A DNA stretch of 32,939 bases. Source: Atopobiaceae bacterium (GTDB lineage Bacteria; Actinomycetota; Coriobacteriia; Coriobacteriales; Atopobiaceae). The position numbers were made by a program, and so were the translations under genes. Below the pieces are notes generated by a model. That model made no database searches, was not told the DNA's origin, and saw only the letters and a program-made list of their open reading frames with translations. Location of the stretch: contig JAGAVX010000142.1 of the NCBI GenBank assembly GCA_017941705.1, positions 1 to 32,939 of the forward strand, written 5' to 3'. Positions 15,447 to 24,194 of this stretch are shown here, in pieces (positions within the stretch are counted from its first letter, which is position 1; the number at the start of each line of letters is the position of its first letter).

Positions 15447-16901
15447 CTAGAAGACAGGGATGATGCCCATGAAGGTCATCGGCACGCTGATGATTCCAAG
15501 AATGCAGATGACGATCGCGGCAATCAGCTCGGGTTTGGTGAGACCAATGCCCCCGACGCCCGCCTCCTTGCGCGCTTGCGCGTAGAAGACGAAGCCTGGA
15601 ATGTAACCAAGGCAGGCAAGCAGCATGAAGGTCCATCCGGAGAGGATGACGGTGACGATCTGGAAACCTGCTGCGATGACACCATAGATGAGATTCTTGG
15701 TGTCACCCGTCTCCATGCCGAGCTTGATCTGATAGAGCGCGGCGAGCGTCCAGCTGATGATGATGGTGACGGTGCACATGCTGATCGCAAAGGTGTAGGT
15801 GTCCTCGGCAAAGCATGCGAGAATGTAGAACACCTGCGTGCAGGCACCAACGATGAGCAGAGCCATCTGAGGAGCGCCCTTGGCGTTCATCTTGTTCCAG
15901 CTGGCGGGTAGCAGGTGCTCATTGGACATGTCGCTTGAAGTCTCGGCAGGAAGCATAGTGAACGACAGCCAAGATCCAAGCACGGAGATAATGATGGCAA
16001 CGCTCAGGAAGGTACCACCCCAACCGGGAGCGAGGTACTCGAAGATAGTGACCGTAGCGGGGCTGGGGGCCGCGATGAGCTCCTCGTAGGGCATGACGCC
16101 ATACGGCAGCACGCTGGCGCCAATGTAGAGCACGAGCAGGATGACGATACCGATGATGGTGGCCTTGCCCACATCGCTCTTGCGCTCCGCACGGGCGCTC
16201 ATGACGCAGGCGCCCTCGACGCCGATGAACATCCACATCATGATGAGCAGGCAGTTGACGATCTGCGTGCCCAGGCTACCAAGCTCCACGCCGTTTTGGG
16301 CCATAATCGCCGCATTTCGCGCGGCGGTGCCCCAGAAGTCCTCGGTGAAGACACCAGCCTTGAACGATATGACACAGAAGAACAGGAACACGACAATGGC
16401 GGCGACCTTCACCATCATGACCACGGCGTTGAGCACGGCAGCGCTCTCGACGCCGTTGATGACGAGAAACGTGATGATCCACAGCATGACTGAGACAGCG
16501 ACAATGGCAACGACATTGGGCACACCTGCTTCGCCCGTGCTGAAGATGCCCGGCATGGCACCCGCCAGGGTCTGTGCGATCATCGTCATGAAGCCGACAT
16601 TGCCAAGCCATGCAGAGAGCCAGTAGCCCCAACCGCTCACAAAGCCGGCAAAGTTGCCGAAGCCTTCAGTTGCGTACTGGAACAAGCCCTCGATCTCGGG
16701 CTTCTTGTCACCAAGATTTGCCAAGGCCAGGGCGAGGAACACAAATCCGCCGCCAGCGATGACCCATGACACCAGGGCACCTCCAGGACTTGCAACGTTT
16801 GCAAGCTGGCCAGCGGTTGCAAAGACACCAGAGCCGATGCAGGAGCTGACGACCAGACCAATAAGTGGGACGAGCCCCAGACCTTTCTTTTGTTCTGACA
16901 T
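15447..16901 (-). CDS. arcD: Arginine/ornithine antiporter-like APC-family permease
   Basis: The protein is 484 aa with about twelve or thirteen predicted membrane helices. The N-terminal GLVPLIGLVVSSCIGSGVFATAGQ region, read as VSSCIGSGVFA, is the unwound helix-1 motif of the basic amino acid/polyamine antiporter branch of the APC superfamily. FIGVEGACVMSARAERKSDVG, read as GVEGACVMSARA, is the helix-6 region. Placement after arcA and arcB points to import of arginine in exchange for ornithine. Other cationic amino acids remain possible. ATG 16901 follows AAAGGTG. A strong terminator hairpin ends only 34 nt before the start, so expression must depend on readthrough or a promoter inside arcB. 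Confidence 0.82.
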   Translation of the reverse strand: MSEQKKGLGLVPLIGLVVSSCIGSGVFATAGQLANVASPGGALVSWVIAGGGFVFLALALANLGDKKPEIEGLFQYATEGFGNFAGFVSGWGYWLSAWLGNVGFMTMIAQTLAGAMPGIFSTGEAGVPNVVAIVAVSVMLWIITFLVINGVESAAVLNAVVMMVKVAAIVVFLFFCVISFKAGVFTEDFWGTAARNAAIMAQNGVELGSLGTQIVNCLLIMMWMFIGVEGACVMSARAERKSDVGKATIIGIVILLVLYIGASVLPYGVMPYEELIAAPSPATVTIFEYLAPGWGGTFLSVAIIISVLGSWLSFTMLPAETSSDMSNEHLLPASWNKMNAKGAPQMALLIVGACTQVFYILACFAEDTYTFAISMCTVTIIISWTLAALYQIKLGMETGDTKNLIYGVIAAGFQIVTVILSGWTFMLLACLGYIPGFVFYAQARKEAGVGGIGLTKPELIAAIVICILGIISVPMTFMGIIPVF

Positions 16902-16930
16902 GCTGACACCTTTCGTAGAGCACGAATAAA

Positions 16931-16971
16931 AAGAACCGGTCGTCCTTTGTACAAGTGCTCAGGACGACCGG
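16931..16971 (-). terminator. Strong terminator between arcB and arcD
   Basis: CCGGTCGTCCT (16936-16946) pairs perfectly with AGGACGACCGG (16961-16971), 14-nt loop, and on the minus strand is followed by TTCTTTTTATT. This is the best-formed terminator in the arc locus. With arcD starting just downstream it should set a lower arcD level than arcAB. Confidence 0.9.
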
Positions 16972-17023
16972 AATCTACCAACTCGACGTGGTACGCCTTG
17001 GGGTACCTTATGCAGCTATGATA

Positions 17024-18016
17024 CTACTTCAGGGTTGCGTACATGACAGCCTTGATGGTGTGCATGCGGTTCTCGGCCTCGTCGAAGACGCGGGACTGCG
17101 GACCCTCGAAGACCTCGTCGGTGACTTCCATCTCGGTGATGCCGAACTCATCCGCGACCTCCTGGCCGTGGGTGGTGTTGGTGTCGTGGAAGCTGGGCAG
17201 GCAGTGCTCGAAGATGGCATGCTCGTTGGCCTCGGCCATGAGCTCCTTGGTCACGCGGTAGGGAGACAGCATCTTGATGCGCTCGCCGAACAGGTCGTAG
17301 GACTCGCCCATGGAGACCCAGATGTCGGTGTAGAGGCAGTCGCAGTTCTTGGCGCCCTCGTGCGGATCCTCGGTCAGGACGATCTCGCAGCCGTTCTCAG
17401 CGGCGATCTCGCGGCAGGTGGCCACCAGGTCATCCTTGGGCATGCGCTCCTTGGGACCGCAGGCGCAGAAGTTGATGCCGAGCTTGGCGCAGACGACCAT
17501 GAGGGAGTTGGCCACGTTGTTGCAGCAGTCGCCGAAGAAGGTGAGCTTCTTGCCGCGCACGTCGCCGACCTCCTCCTGGAGGGTCAGGATGTCAGCGAGC
17601 ATCTGCGTGGGATGGAAGTCGTCGGTCAGGCCGTTCCACACGGGCACGCCGGACTTCTCGGCGAGCTCCTCGACGTCGGACTGCTTGAAGCCACGGAACT
17701 CGATGCCGTCGTAGATGCGGCCGAGCACGCGAGCGGTGTCCTCGATGGACTCCTTGTGGCCCATCTGCGAGCTGTTGGGATCGAGGTAGGTGACGCCCAT
17801 GCCGAGGTCGTAGGCGCCAACCTCAAAGGAGCTGCGAGTACGGGTGGAGGTCTTCTGGAAGATCAGGACGACGTTCTTGCCCTCGAGCCAGCGGTGCGGC
17901 ACGCCAGCGCGCTTCATGCTCTTGAAGTCAGCGGAGAGCTTAAGGAGGTAACGGATCTCGTCGGGGGTGTAGTCGAGGAGCTTGAGGAAGCTACGACCAG
18001 AGATGTTGACGCCCAT
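17024..18016 (-). CDS. arcB: Ornithine carbamoyltransferase, catabolic
   Basis: In the deiminase pathway it phosphorolyses citrulline to ornithine and carbamoyl phosphate. The protein is 330 aa. The carbamoyl-phosphate motif is FQKTSTRTRSSFE, read as STRTRSSFE. DDFHPTQMLAD and GDCCNNVANS follow, and HCLPSFHDTNT holds the conserved HCLP ornithine loop. ATG 18016 has AAAGGAA 7 nt upstream and opens with MGVNISGRSFL, as in family members. The catabolic rather than biosynthetic role is inferred from adjacency to arcA. Carbamoyl phosphate produced here would need carbamate kinase, whose gene is not in the window. Confidence 0.95.
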   Translation of the reverse strand: MGVNISGRSFLKLLDYTPDEIRYLLKLSADFKSMKRAGVPHRWLEGKNVVLIFQKTSTRTRSSFEVGAYDLGMGVTYLDPNSSQMGHKESIEDTARVLGRIYDGIEFRGFKQSDVEELAEKSGVPVWNGLTDDFHPTQMLADILTLQEEVGDVRGKKLTFFGDCCNNVANSLMVVCAKLGINFCACGPKERMPKDDLVATCREIAAENGCEIVLTEDPHEGAKNCDCLYTDIWVSMGESYDLFGERIKMLSPYRVTKELMAEANEHAIFEHCLPSFHDTNTTHGQEVADEFGITEMEVTDEVFEGPQSRVFDEAENRMHTIKAVMYATLK

Positions 18017-18091
18017 GTTGGTGTTCCTTTCTTTCTTGGCCCGACGCACGCCGGACACATGAATAACTTAACGATACATCCCTCATGAGAA

Positions 18092-18119
18092 GTCCGGGGA
18101 CGAGTCGCCATCCCCGGAC
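18092..18119 (-). terminator. Hairpin between arcA and arcB
   Basis: GTCCGGGGA (18092-18100) pairs with TCCCCGGAC (18111-18119) around a 10-nt loop. On the minus strand it is followed by TTCTCAT, a weak U-tract. It may be a partial terminator or a processing site lowering arcB relative to arcA. Confidence 0.6.
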
Positions 18120-18141
18120 GTTCATTTGAGACGCTATGAGG

Positions 18142-19389
18142 TTAGAGGTCCTCGCGCTCGAAGGGCATGCTCATGCAGCGGGGGCCGCCACGGCCGCGCG
18201 AAAGCTCGGCGGACGGGATGACGAGGAGGTCGAGGCCCTCCTTGTAGAGCACGTCGTTGGTGACGGAGTTGCGCTGGTAGACGCAAATCTTGCCCGGGGA
18301 GACGCACAGGGTGTTGGAGCCGTCGTTCCACTGCTCGCGTGCAGCAGCCGTCGGGTCGCCGCCACCGCAGGGGATGAGCTTGACGGCGTCGATGTCGAGC
18401 GCCTTGGCCAGGACATGCTCGAGGGTGTCGATCATCTCTTCGATCTTGATCTCGCCCTCAGTGGCGCCCTTGGTGATCTTGAAGACCTGCAGGGTACCCA
18501 TGATGCCCGGGTGAATGGTGAATTTGTCGACGTCGATTTGCGTGAACACGGTGTCGAGGTGCATGAAGGCGCGGGACACGGGGATGTTGAACGCATAGAT
18601 GGTGTCAATCTCGGAACCACGATCGCCCCAGAAGCAGTTCTGGGCGAGCTCGTCGATGGCTGCGGCCTGCGTGCGCTGGGAGATGCCGATGGCCAGCGTG
18701 TGGGCGTTGAGGTTCAGGACGTCACCACCCTCCACGTGGTAGGAGGAGTCACGGCTGTACCACAGCGGCGAGCGCTTGTACTCGGGGTGATACTTGAAGA
18801 TGAAGCTGCCCAGCAGCGTCTCGCGATTACGCGTGACGGAATACATGTGATGGAGCATGGCACCCTTGCCGACAACCGCAAACGGGTCACGGGTGAAGTA
18901 GGTGTTGGGCATCGGATCGATGAGAAGATCGGTCTCGGTGTCCTGATCCTGACCCACGAGGTCGGTCAGGCGAGTGCTCGACATCGAAGGAAGCTCGATC
19001 TCATTCTTGCGAAGACCAGCGATGGTCTTGTCGACGAACTGCTTCGTGTCACGGATCGAGTACAGGTACTCCTTGACGGCGGCGAGCATGTTCTTGCCGC
19101 GGAGACCAGACTCCTGCAGCCACTGCTCGGTATACTCCTCGCGAGCGCCCGGCTCGGCGTCAAGCGCCTCGGCACAGAGCTTCTCGAGGTACAGAACCTC
19201 GACACCCTGCTCACGCAGCACCTCGGCGAACCTGTCATGCTCCTGCTGCGCAACCTCAAGGAAGGGGATGTCGTCGAACAGGAGACGCTCCAGATCGTCG
19301 GGAGCAAGGTTCAGGAGCTCCTCGCCGGGACGGTGGAGCATGACCTTCTTCAGGGGGCCAATTTCGCTATGGACATAGAGTCCCTTCAT
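18142..19389 (-). CDS. arcA: Arginine deiminase
   Basis: It hydrolyses arginine to citrulline and ammonia, the entry step of a fermentative ATP-yielding pathway that also counters acid. The protein is 415 aa. Visible motifs are the N-terminal SEIGPLKKVMLHRPG, FTRDPFAVVG, the HVEGGDVL core (catalytic Glu/His region), HLDTVFTQID with a catalytic His, and GRGGPRCMSMP with the nucleophilic Cys405. ATG 19389 follows AAAGGAGTGGAGG. An upstream in-frame extension to 19497 is not family-like. It is the first gene of the arc locus and faces away from ppk1 across a 495-nt intergenic region. Confidence 0.97.
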   Translation of the reverse strand: MKGLYVHSEIGPLKKVMLHRPGEELLNLAPDDLERLLFDDIPFLEVAQQEHDRFAEVLREQGVEVLYLEKLCAEALDAEPGAREEYTEQWLQESGLRGKNMLAAVKEYLYSIRDTKQFVDKTIAGLRKNEIELPSMSSTRLTDLVGQDQDTETDLLIDPMPNTYFTRDPFAVVGKGAMLHHMYSVTRNRETLLGSFIFKYHPEYKRSPLWYSRDSSYHVEGGDVLNLNAHTLAIGISQRTQAAAIDELAQNCFWGDRGSEIDTIYAFNIPVSRAFMHLDTVFTQIDVDKFTIHPGIMGTLQVFKITKGATEGEIKIEEMIDTLEHVLAKALDIDAVKLIPCGGGDPTAAAREQWNDGSNTLCVSPGKICVYQRNSVTNDVLYKEGLDLLVIPSAELSRGRGGPRCMSMPFEREDL

Positions 19390-19722
19390 AGTGCCCTCCA
19401 CTCCTTTCGTGCCAGTCTTCTGACACACGTACCAATAGAAACCAAGTTTAGTCACCGCAATGCCGCAACTTGATTGCAACGGTAACTCTAATGCCAACTA
19501 TATTCAATAGTCAGTTTGATTTGATTCGAAAGGCATTTTCCATGACGGGAACGGTAGCAAAAGTGACCCCAACGGTTTAGCCAAGGGCACAATTTTCGAG
19601 CATAAGCTTTTTACCTGCTATTTCTTTGATCTTGCGCAAAGCATTCGGTTATGGCTTCCCACATGCCAAATTGGAACGTATAAGGGCGCTCAAGTATGCC
19701 GTAACATTGCCGAAATGATTGT

Positions 19723-19734
19723 AATATGCATATT
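19723..19734. promoter_or_regulatory. 12-bp perfect palindrome AATATGCATATT
   Basis: The palindrome touches the -35 element of the predicted ppk1 promoter, so a bound dimeric regulator could affect RNA polymerase access. A second palindrome, ATCAATTGAT (19759-19768), covers the -10 end and start point. Regulator unknown. Confidence 0.35.
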
Positions 19735-19760
19735 GATGTGAATCTTTGCGATTTTATAAT
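19733..19760 (+). promoter_or_regulatory. Sigma-70-type promoter for ppk1
   Basis: TTGATG (19733-19738) and a consensus TATAAT (19755-19760) are 16 nt apart. Transcription would start near 19767 and give an untranslated leader of about 118 nt before ppk1. Confidence 0.6.
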
Positions 19761-19884
19761 CAATTGATACAAACCATGCCACCTTTGCCACATATCCGCG
19801 TCACCGCACGCCAATACGTTCACTTCGATTGTTTCGGCGAGCGGTAGTACTGATAGAATAGGAAGGCCAAAAGGACAAGCATCG

Positions 19885-22683
19885 ATGGGGACGTCAAACA
19901 TGGGAAGCAAGAAGGACAAGGACAATAAGAAGCAGCGGAAGCATCTTGCCAAGCAGCTCAAGAAGGCGCACAAGAAGCTTGGCAGCATTCCTGATTCGGA
20001 GGTGTCCCGCGAGGCGCTCGAGAAGCGTGCCGAAAAGCTCGAGAAGAAGCTCGAGAAGGCACGCCGCGCAAACGAGAAGCTTCATGGCAAGAAGAGCGAT
20101 GCCAAGCCCAAGCGCGTATTCGACTACACCCAGAACCGTGAGGTGAGCTGGCTGAGGTTTGACGATCGCGTCCTCGACGAAGCGTTCGACGAGACGGTTC
20201 CGCTCTTCGAGCGGCTCAAGTTTGTCTCGATCTTTGGCAGCAACCTCGACGAGTGGTTCATGGTGCGCATAGGCGGCCTGTCGGACCTTGCCCTCCTCAA
20301 GCACCAGCCCCGCGACATCAGGTCAAACGAGACGCCTTCCGAGCAGATCCAGACCGTCCTTGCCATGCTGCCACCCATGCTGGAGCGTCAGGGCCAGGTG
20401 TTCGCCGGCATCGAGGCGAACCTTGCTGGCGCAGGCCTCACGCGCGTCCGCGCCAACGACCTGACCGACGCCGACCTCCGTCGCATCGCGCAGCACTTCG
20501 AAGCGCGTATCGCCCCGATCATGTCGCCCATGATCGTCGATCCACGCCACCCCTTCCCCAACCTCAAGAACGGTCGTCTCTATGTGGCTTGCTCGCTGAC
20601 CGGTCCCGAAGAGAGCGGTCTTCTGGGCATAGTCGAGGTCCCCCACTCCCTCAGCCGCGTCGTCCCGCTGCCCTCAACCCCACGCAACTATCGCTACATC
20701 CTGCTCGAGGACCTGATGCTGTTCAGGCTCGGCGACTGCTTTGGCGATTACTCCCCCACCAGTTCGGCCATCATCAGGGTCACCCGCAACGCAGACATCG
20801 ACCCTGATGGCGAGGGAGTCGAGGAGGATGAGGACTATCGCCAGCATATGAAGTCGATCCTTCGCGAGCGACTGCGCCTCCAGGCGGTCCGCCTCGAGAT
20901 CGACGGCAAGCTCGATGGGAACCTCGAGCAGTTCGTTGCCGATTCGCTGCATCTCACGCCCAATCGCGTCTTCCACACCAACATGCCCCTGGATATCGGT
21001 TACGTCTTTGGGCTTGAGGGGCACATCCCCAACCACTCCCGCTCGAAGCTCCTCTTTGAGCCGTTCGAGCCCCAGAGCTCACCGATGGTCGACGCGCACG
21101 AACCCATGCGCCCACAGGTCGAGGACCACGACATACTGCTGTGCTACCCGTACGAGGGCATGGATTCCCTACTTCGCCTGCTGCGCGAGGCCTCCAGCGA
21201 CGACAACTGCATCTCGATAAAGATCACGCTCTACCGCGTGGCAAAGCAGTCGAAGCTCTGCGAGAGCCTCATCGCTGCCGTCGAGAACGGCAAGGAGGTC
21301 ACCGTTCTCATGGAGCTTCGCGCGCGTTTCGACGAGGCGAACAACATCGCATGGGCGGACCGGCTCGAGGATGCTGGCTGCACGGTCATCTACGGGTCCG
21401 AGGGATTCAAGGTCCACTCGAAGATCTGTCAGATCACCTATCACGACAACGGACACATCCGGCGCATCACGTGCCTCGGCACTGGCAACTTCAATGAGAA
21501 GACCGCGCGCCTCTACTCGGACTTCATGCTCCTGACGGCACACGAGGGCATCGGCGAGGACGGCAACACCTTCTTCCGCAACCTTTCGCTCGGCAACCTG
21601 AGGGGCACCTACAAGCACCTCGGCGTTGCGCCGATTGGGCTCAAGCCGCTGGTCATGCGCGGTCTCAACCGCGAGATCGAGCGCGCCCGCTCGGGCGAGA
21701 ACGCCCAGGTGTTCATGAAGATGAACTCGCTCACCGACCGCGACGTCATCGACAAGGTCGCCGAGGCCTGCGAGGCTGGCGTGCGCGTCATCATGATCAT
21801 CCGCGGCATCTGCTGCATCCGCGCTAACGTCGAGGGCTATACCGAGGGCCTCATGATCAGGCAGATCGTGGGCAGGTTCCTCGAGCACACGCGCATCTAC
21901 GCCTTTGGCTCGAACGCCGACACGGTCTATCTCAGCAGTGCGGATATGATGACCCGCAACACCGAGCATCGTGTCGAGATCGCCTATCCGGTACTCGACG
22001 ACACCTGCCGCAAGCTCGTGGTGCAGTTCATCAACATCCAGCTTGCCGACAACGCAAAGGCACGCCAGCTCACATCCGATGGCACCTGGAGCATCGTCGA
22101 GCCCGATCCCGGCGAACCGACCATCAACGCTCAGGAGCTCCTACTGTCGCTCGCCTATCGTCGCGCTCATGGCGAGCTCGCAGAGGGTGCCGACATGCTG
22201 CTTTCGGACGCCATCCACGCCGAGCTTCCGCTCGACCAGATGCGCAAGCTCGCATCGCTTCCGAGCGTCGCACATGTCGATGGCGTCATCCACAGTGATG
22301 ACAAGAAGGCCTCAGACAAGCCCGTCGACCATGTCGAGGCGCATATCATCGAGTCTGAGGAGGAAGGCGCCGCAAGCGAGGTGGCGGGCGAGCCCGCTGC
22401 AGCCAATCCCGCAACCGCGCCAAAGGTCGCCGCGCCTGAGACCACCCGCTCCGCCCCCATCAAGGAGCAGGTGGCAGAGTCGAACAAGGCCTCTCAGGCG
22501 GAGTCCGAAGAGCCTGTCATCGATGCCTCTGACGAGGCGCATGATGACCAGCAGAGCGCAGCCATCGAGCTCAAGACCCCCAGTAGGGTCAGGGTCGCCA
22601 TGAGACTCATCGGCATGGGTGTCAAGGAGCTCTTCACGGGCGGCATCTCACGTCAGGCCAAGAGGCGTGGCTTCCGTCGCTAG
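19885..22683 (+). CDS. ppk1: Polyphosphate kinase 1 with long charged N- and C-terminal extensions
   Basis: It makes inorganic polyphosphate reversibly from ATP. The protein is 932 aa, well above the roughly 690-720 usual for the family. Residues 1-77 are a Lys-rich, coiled-coil-like addition. The PPK body runs from about 80 (NREVSWLRFDDRVLDEA) to 765. It has HSRSKLLF..., FKVHSKICQI with the probable phospho-His511, TGNFNEKTARLYSDF, RGICCIRANVEGYTEGLMIRQ (in part) and FLEHTRIYAF with His668. Residues about 800-890 are acidic, Ser/Ala/Lys-rich and probably disordered. Residues 896-932 are basic (ISRQAKRRGFRR). ATG 19885 has AAGG 10 nt upstream; ATG 19900 is an alternative. The tails could bind or carry polyphosphate, which is inference. 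Confidence 0.93.
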   Translation: MGTSNMGSKKDKDNKKQRKHLAKQLKKAHKKLGSIPDSEVSREALEKRAEKLEKKLEKARRANEKLHGKKSDAKPKRVFDYTQNREVSWLRFDDRVLDEAFDETVPLFERLKFVSIFGSNLDEWFMVRIGGLSDLALLKHQPRDIRSNETPSEQIQTVLAMLPPMLERQGQVFAGIEANLAGAGLTRVRANDLTDADLRRIAQHFEARIAPIMSPMIVDPRHPFPNLKNGRLYVACSLTGPEESGLLGIVEVPHSLSRVVPLPSTPRNYRYILLEDLMLFRLGDCFGDYSPTSSAIIRVTRNADIDPDGEGVEEDEDYRQHMKSILRERLRLQAVRLEIDGKLDGNLEQFVADSLHLTPNRVFHTNMPLDIGYVFGLEGHIPNHSRSKLLFEPFEPQSSPMVDAHEPMRPQVEDHDILLCYPYEGMDSLLRLLREASSDDNCISIKITLYRVAKQSKLCESLIAAVENGKEVTVLMELRARFDEANNIAWADRLEDAGCTVIYGSEGFKVHSKICQITYHDNGHIRRITCLGTGNFNEKTARLYSDFMLLTAHEGIGEDGNTFFRNLSLGNLRGTYKHLGVAPIGLKPLVMRGLNREIERARSGENAQVFMKMNSLTDRDVIDKVAEACEAGVRVIMIIRGICCIRANVEGYTEGLMIRQIVGRFLEHTRIYAFGSNADTVYLSSADMMTRNTEHRVEIAYPVLDDTCRKLVVQFINIQLADNAKARQLTSDGTWSIVEPDPGEPTINAQELLLSLAYRRAHGELAEGADMLLSDAIHAELPLDQMRKLASLPSVAHVDGVIHSDDKKASDKPVDHVEAHIIESEEEGAASEVAGEPAAANPATAPKVAAPETTRSAPIKEQVAESNKASQAESEEPVIDASDEAHDDQQSAAIELKTPSRVRVAMRLIGMGVKELFTGGISRQAKRRGFRR

Positions 22684-22710
22684 CAGACAATGACGATCTT
22701 TTGATACGCT

Positions 22711-22746
22711 GGAGGGGCTCGCGGCACTGATGACCGCGGCCCCTCC
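22711..22746 (+). other. GC-rich hairpin between ppk1 and the methyltransferase gene
   Basis: GGAGGGGC (22711-22718) and CGCGG (22720-22724) pair with CCGCG (22734-22738) and GCCCCTCC (22739-22746), with one bulged T. No U-tract follows. It could be a weak terminator or an element controlling the downstream gene, whose GTG start is 24 nt later. Confidence 0.55.
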
Positions 22747-22769
22747 CGACCTTTGGAGCATCGATACAC

Positions 22770-24101
22770 GTGGCAGAACAAGTGCTTGACAACCTCGTCA
22801 TCGAACGCATGGCATATGGTGCGGACGCAATCGCGCACACCGATGAGGGCAAGACGGTGTTCGTATCAGGTGGCGTGCCCGGAGACACCGTCACCGCTCG
22901 TATGACCAGCGACGAAGGCACCTATTGCAAGACCACGGTCGAGTCGGTGCTCGATCCGTCTCCCAAGAGGGTGACCCCAGCATGTCCCTACGCAAGCGTC
23001 TGTGGCGGATGTCCCTGGTCCTCGCTCGCCCATGAGGCGCAGCTCGAGGCAAAGCGGGCGAACGTGGTCGATGCCCTGGTCCGCATTGGGCACTTTGAGG
23101 CAGAACGCGCAGAGGGGATCGTCGCCCCCTGCGAGGCGCCGAGCGATCCCTGGGGATACCGGAACAAGATCGAGCTGTCGACGGCACGCCAGCGGGGACG
23201 CACGGTCATCGGACTCTATGACCGCACCGGCTCCAACGTCATCAAGGTCGATTCGTGCCCCCTCCTCGCCAAGCGCAGCGCCAAGCTCGTCAAGGCGGTG
23301 TCCGGCGCACTTGGCTACCTGTCCGGCTCCCACCAGCTCGGTATCGAGCGCATCGGGCTACGCGCCGCGCGCAACACCAAGGACGTTGAGATAGCGCTCT
23401 GGACGAATCCGGGACCGTTCCCGCGTGCGCAGGTCGCCAAGGTGCTTGCTGATGCCACAAAGGCAAGCTCCATCGTTCGCGTGCTTCTCAAGGGCTCTCA
23501 GAAGGCGCGAAAGGTAACGGGCGTCGAACGCCTCTCGGGCAAGGGTTACTGGGAGGAGCGCGTTGGCAGGGAGCGCATGGCCTTCTCGGCTCCCTCGTTC
23601 TTCCAGGTCAACACGGCAGGAGCCGAGCGACTCGTTGAGCTTGTCTGCTCTAAGCTGCAGGTCAGCGAGGATGACGAGGCGATGGACCTATATTGCGGCG
23701 CTGGCACCTTCACGCTTCCGCTGGCGCGTCGCGCCGGCTTTGTCTCGGCGGTCGAGTCGTACGGACCAGCAGTCCGCGATCTCAGGCGCAACCTTGACAG
23801 AGCACAGCTTGTAAACGTCGATGCGGTCGGCGGCGATGCCGGGCGTGAGTTCCCTGACACCGATGCCGATGTCATTGTCGTCGACCCACCACGTGCGGGT
23901 CTATCTCAGGAGGTCATATCACGGCTTTCCGAGCAGCCCGCGCGCACAATAGCCTACGTCTCATGCGACCCGGCAACGCTTGCGCGCGACCTCGCACGAT
24001 TCGAGCAGCTCGGCACCTTTGCGCCGACGAGCATTACGCCCGTCGACCTCTTCCCGCAGACCTTCCATGTGGAGACCGTCTCTCTTCTAACACGTTCTTG
24101 A
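22770..24101 (+). CDS. TrmA/RumA-family m5U RNA methyltransferase
   Basis: It methylates a uridine C5 in RNA, most likely 23S rRNA (RlmC/D type). The protein is 443 aa. Residues about 1-62 are a TRAM RNA-binding domain. An iron-sulfur cluster set is visible as Cys72, Cys78, Cys81 (CPYASVCGGCPW) and Cys163. SAM binding is in DLYCGAGTFTLPLA (306-319), and the VDPPRAGL motif (371-378) precedes the catalytic Cys399 in YVSCDPATLARD. The start is GTG with GGAG 11 nt upstream. The exact target uridine cannot be read from sequence. It probably shares or follows ppk1 transcription across a GC-rich hairpin. Confidence 0.92.
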   Translation: MAEQVLDNLVIERMAYGADAIAHTDEGKTVFVSGGVPGDTVTARMTSDEGTYCKTTVESVLDPSPKRVTPACPYASVCGGCPWSSLAHEAQLEAKRANVVDALVRIGHFEAERAEGIVAPCEAPSDPWGYRNKIELSTARQRGRTVIGLYDRTGSNVIKVDSCPLLAKRSAKLVKAVSGALGYLSGSHQLGIERIGLRAARNTKDVEIALWTNPGPFPRAQVAKVLADATKASSIVRVLLKGSQKARKVTGVERLSGKGYWEERVGRERMAFSAPSFFQVNTAGAERLVELVCSKLQVSEDDEAMDLYCGAGTFTLPLARRAGFVSAVESYGPAVRDLRRNLDRAQLVNVDAVGGDAGREFPDTDADVIVVDPPRAGLSQEVISRLSEQPARTIAYVSCDPATLARDLARFEQLGTFAPTSITPVDLFPQTFHVETVSLLTRS

Positions 24102-24194
24102 GAAGAGCACATGTACAACAGCCATCTCAGGCTCTGTCCGTAAACCGCGACATTCAGGCAGCTGAGACCGCCGGCTTTCCCTCAGGTCGACAGG

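Larger units (their letters stand above)
19390..19884. other. Divergent control region between arcA and ppk1
   Basis: The region is 495 nt, AT-rich, with no gene I can support (a 125-aa minus-strand frame here is mostly antisense to ppk1). It contains a convincing plus-strand promoter for ppk1 (19733-19760), a 12-bp palindrome AATATGCATATT (19723-19734), a 10-bp palindrome ATCAATTGAT (19759-19768) and ACTAT/ATAGT at 19497-19511 nearer arcA. No clear arcA promoter and no good ARG box was found. Confidence 0.55.

Noticed and set aside
16955..19473. Long plus-strand frames opposite arcB (377 codons) and arcA (445 codons)
   Set aside because: Both are full-length mirrors of highly conserved enzymes with no independent motif; typical shadows in GC-rich DNA.
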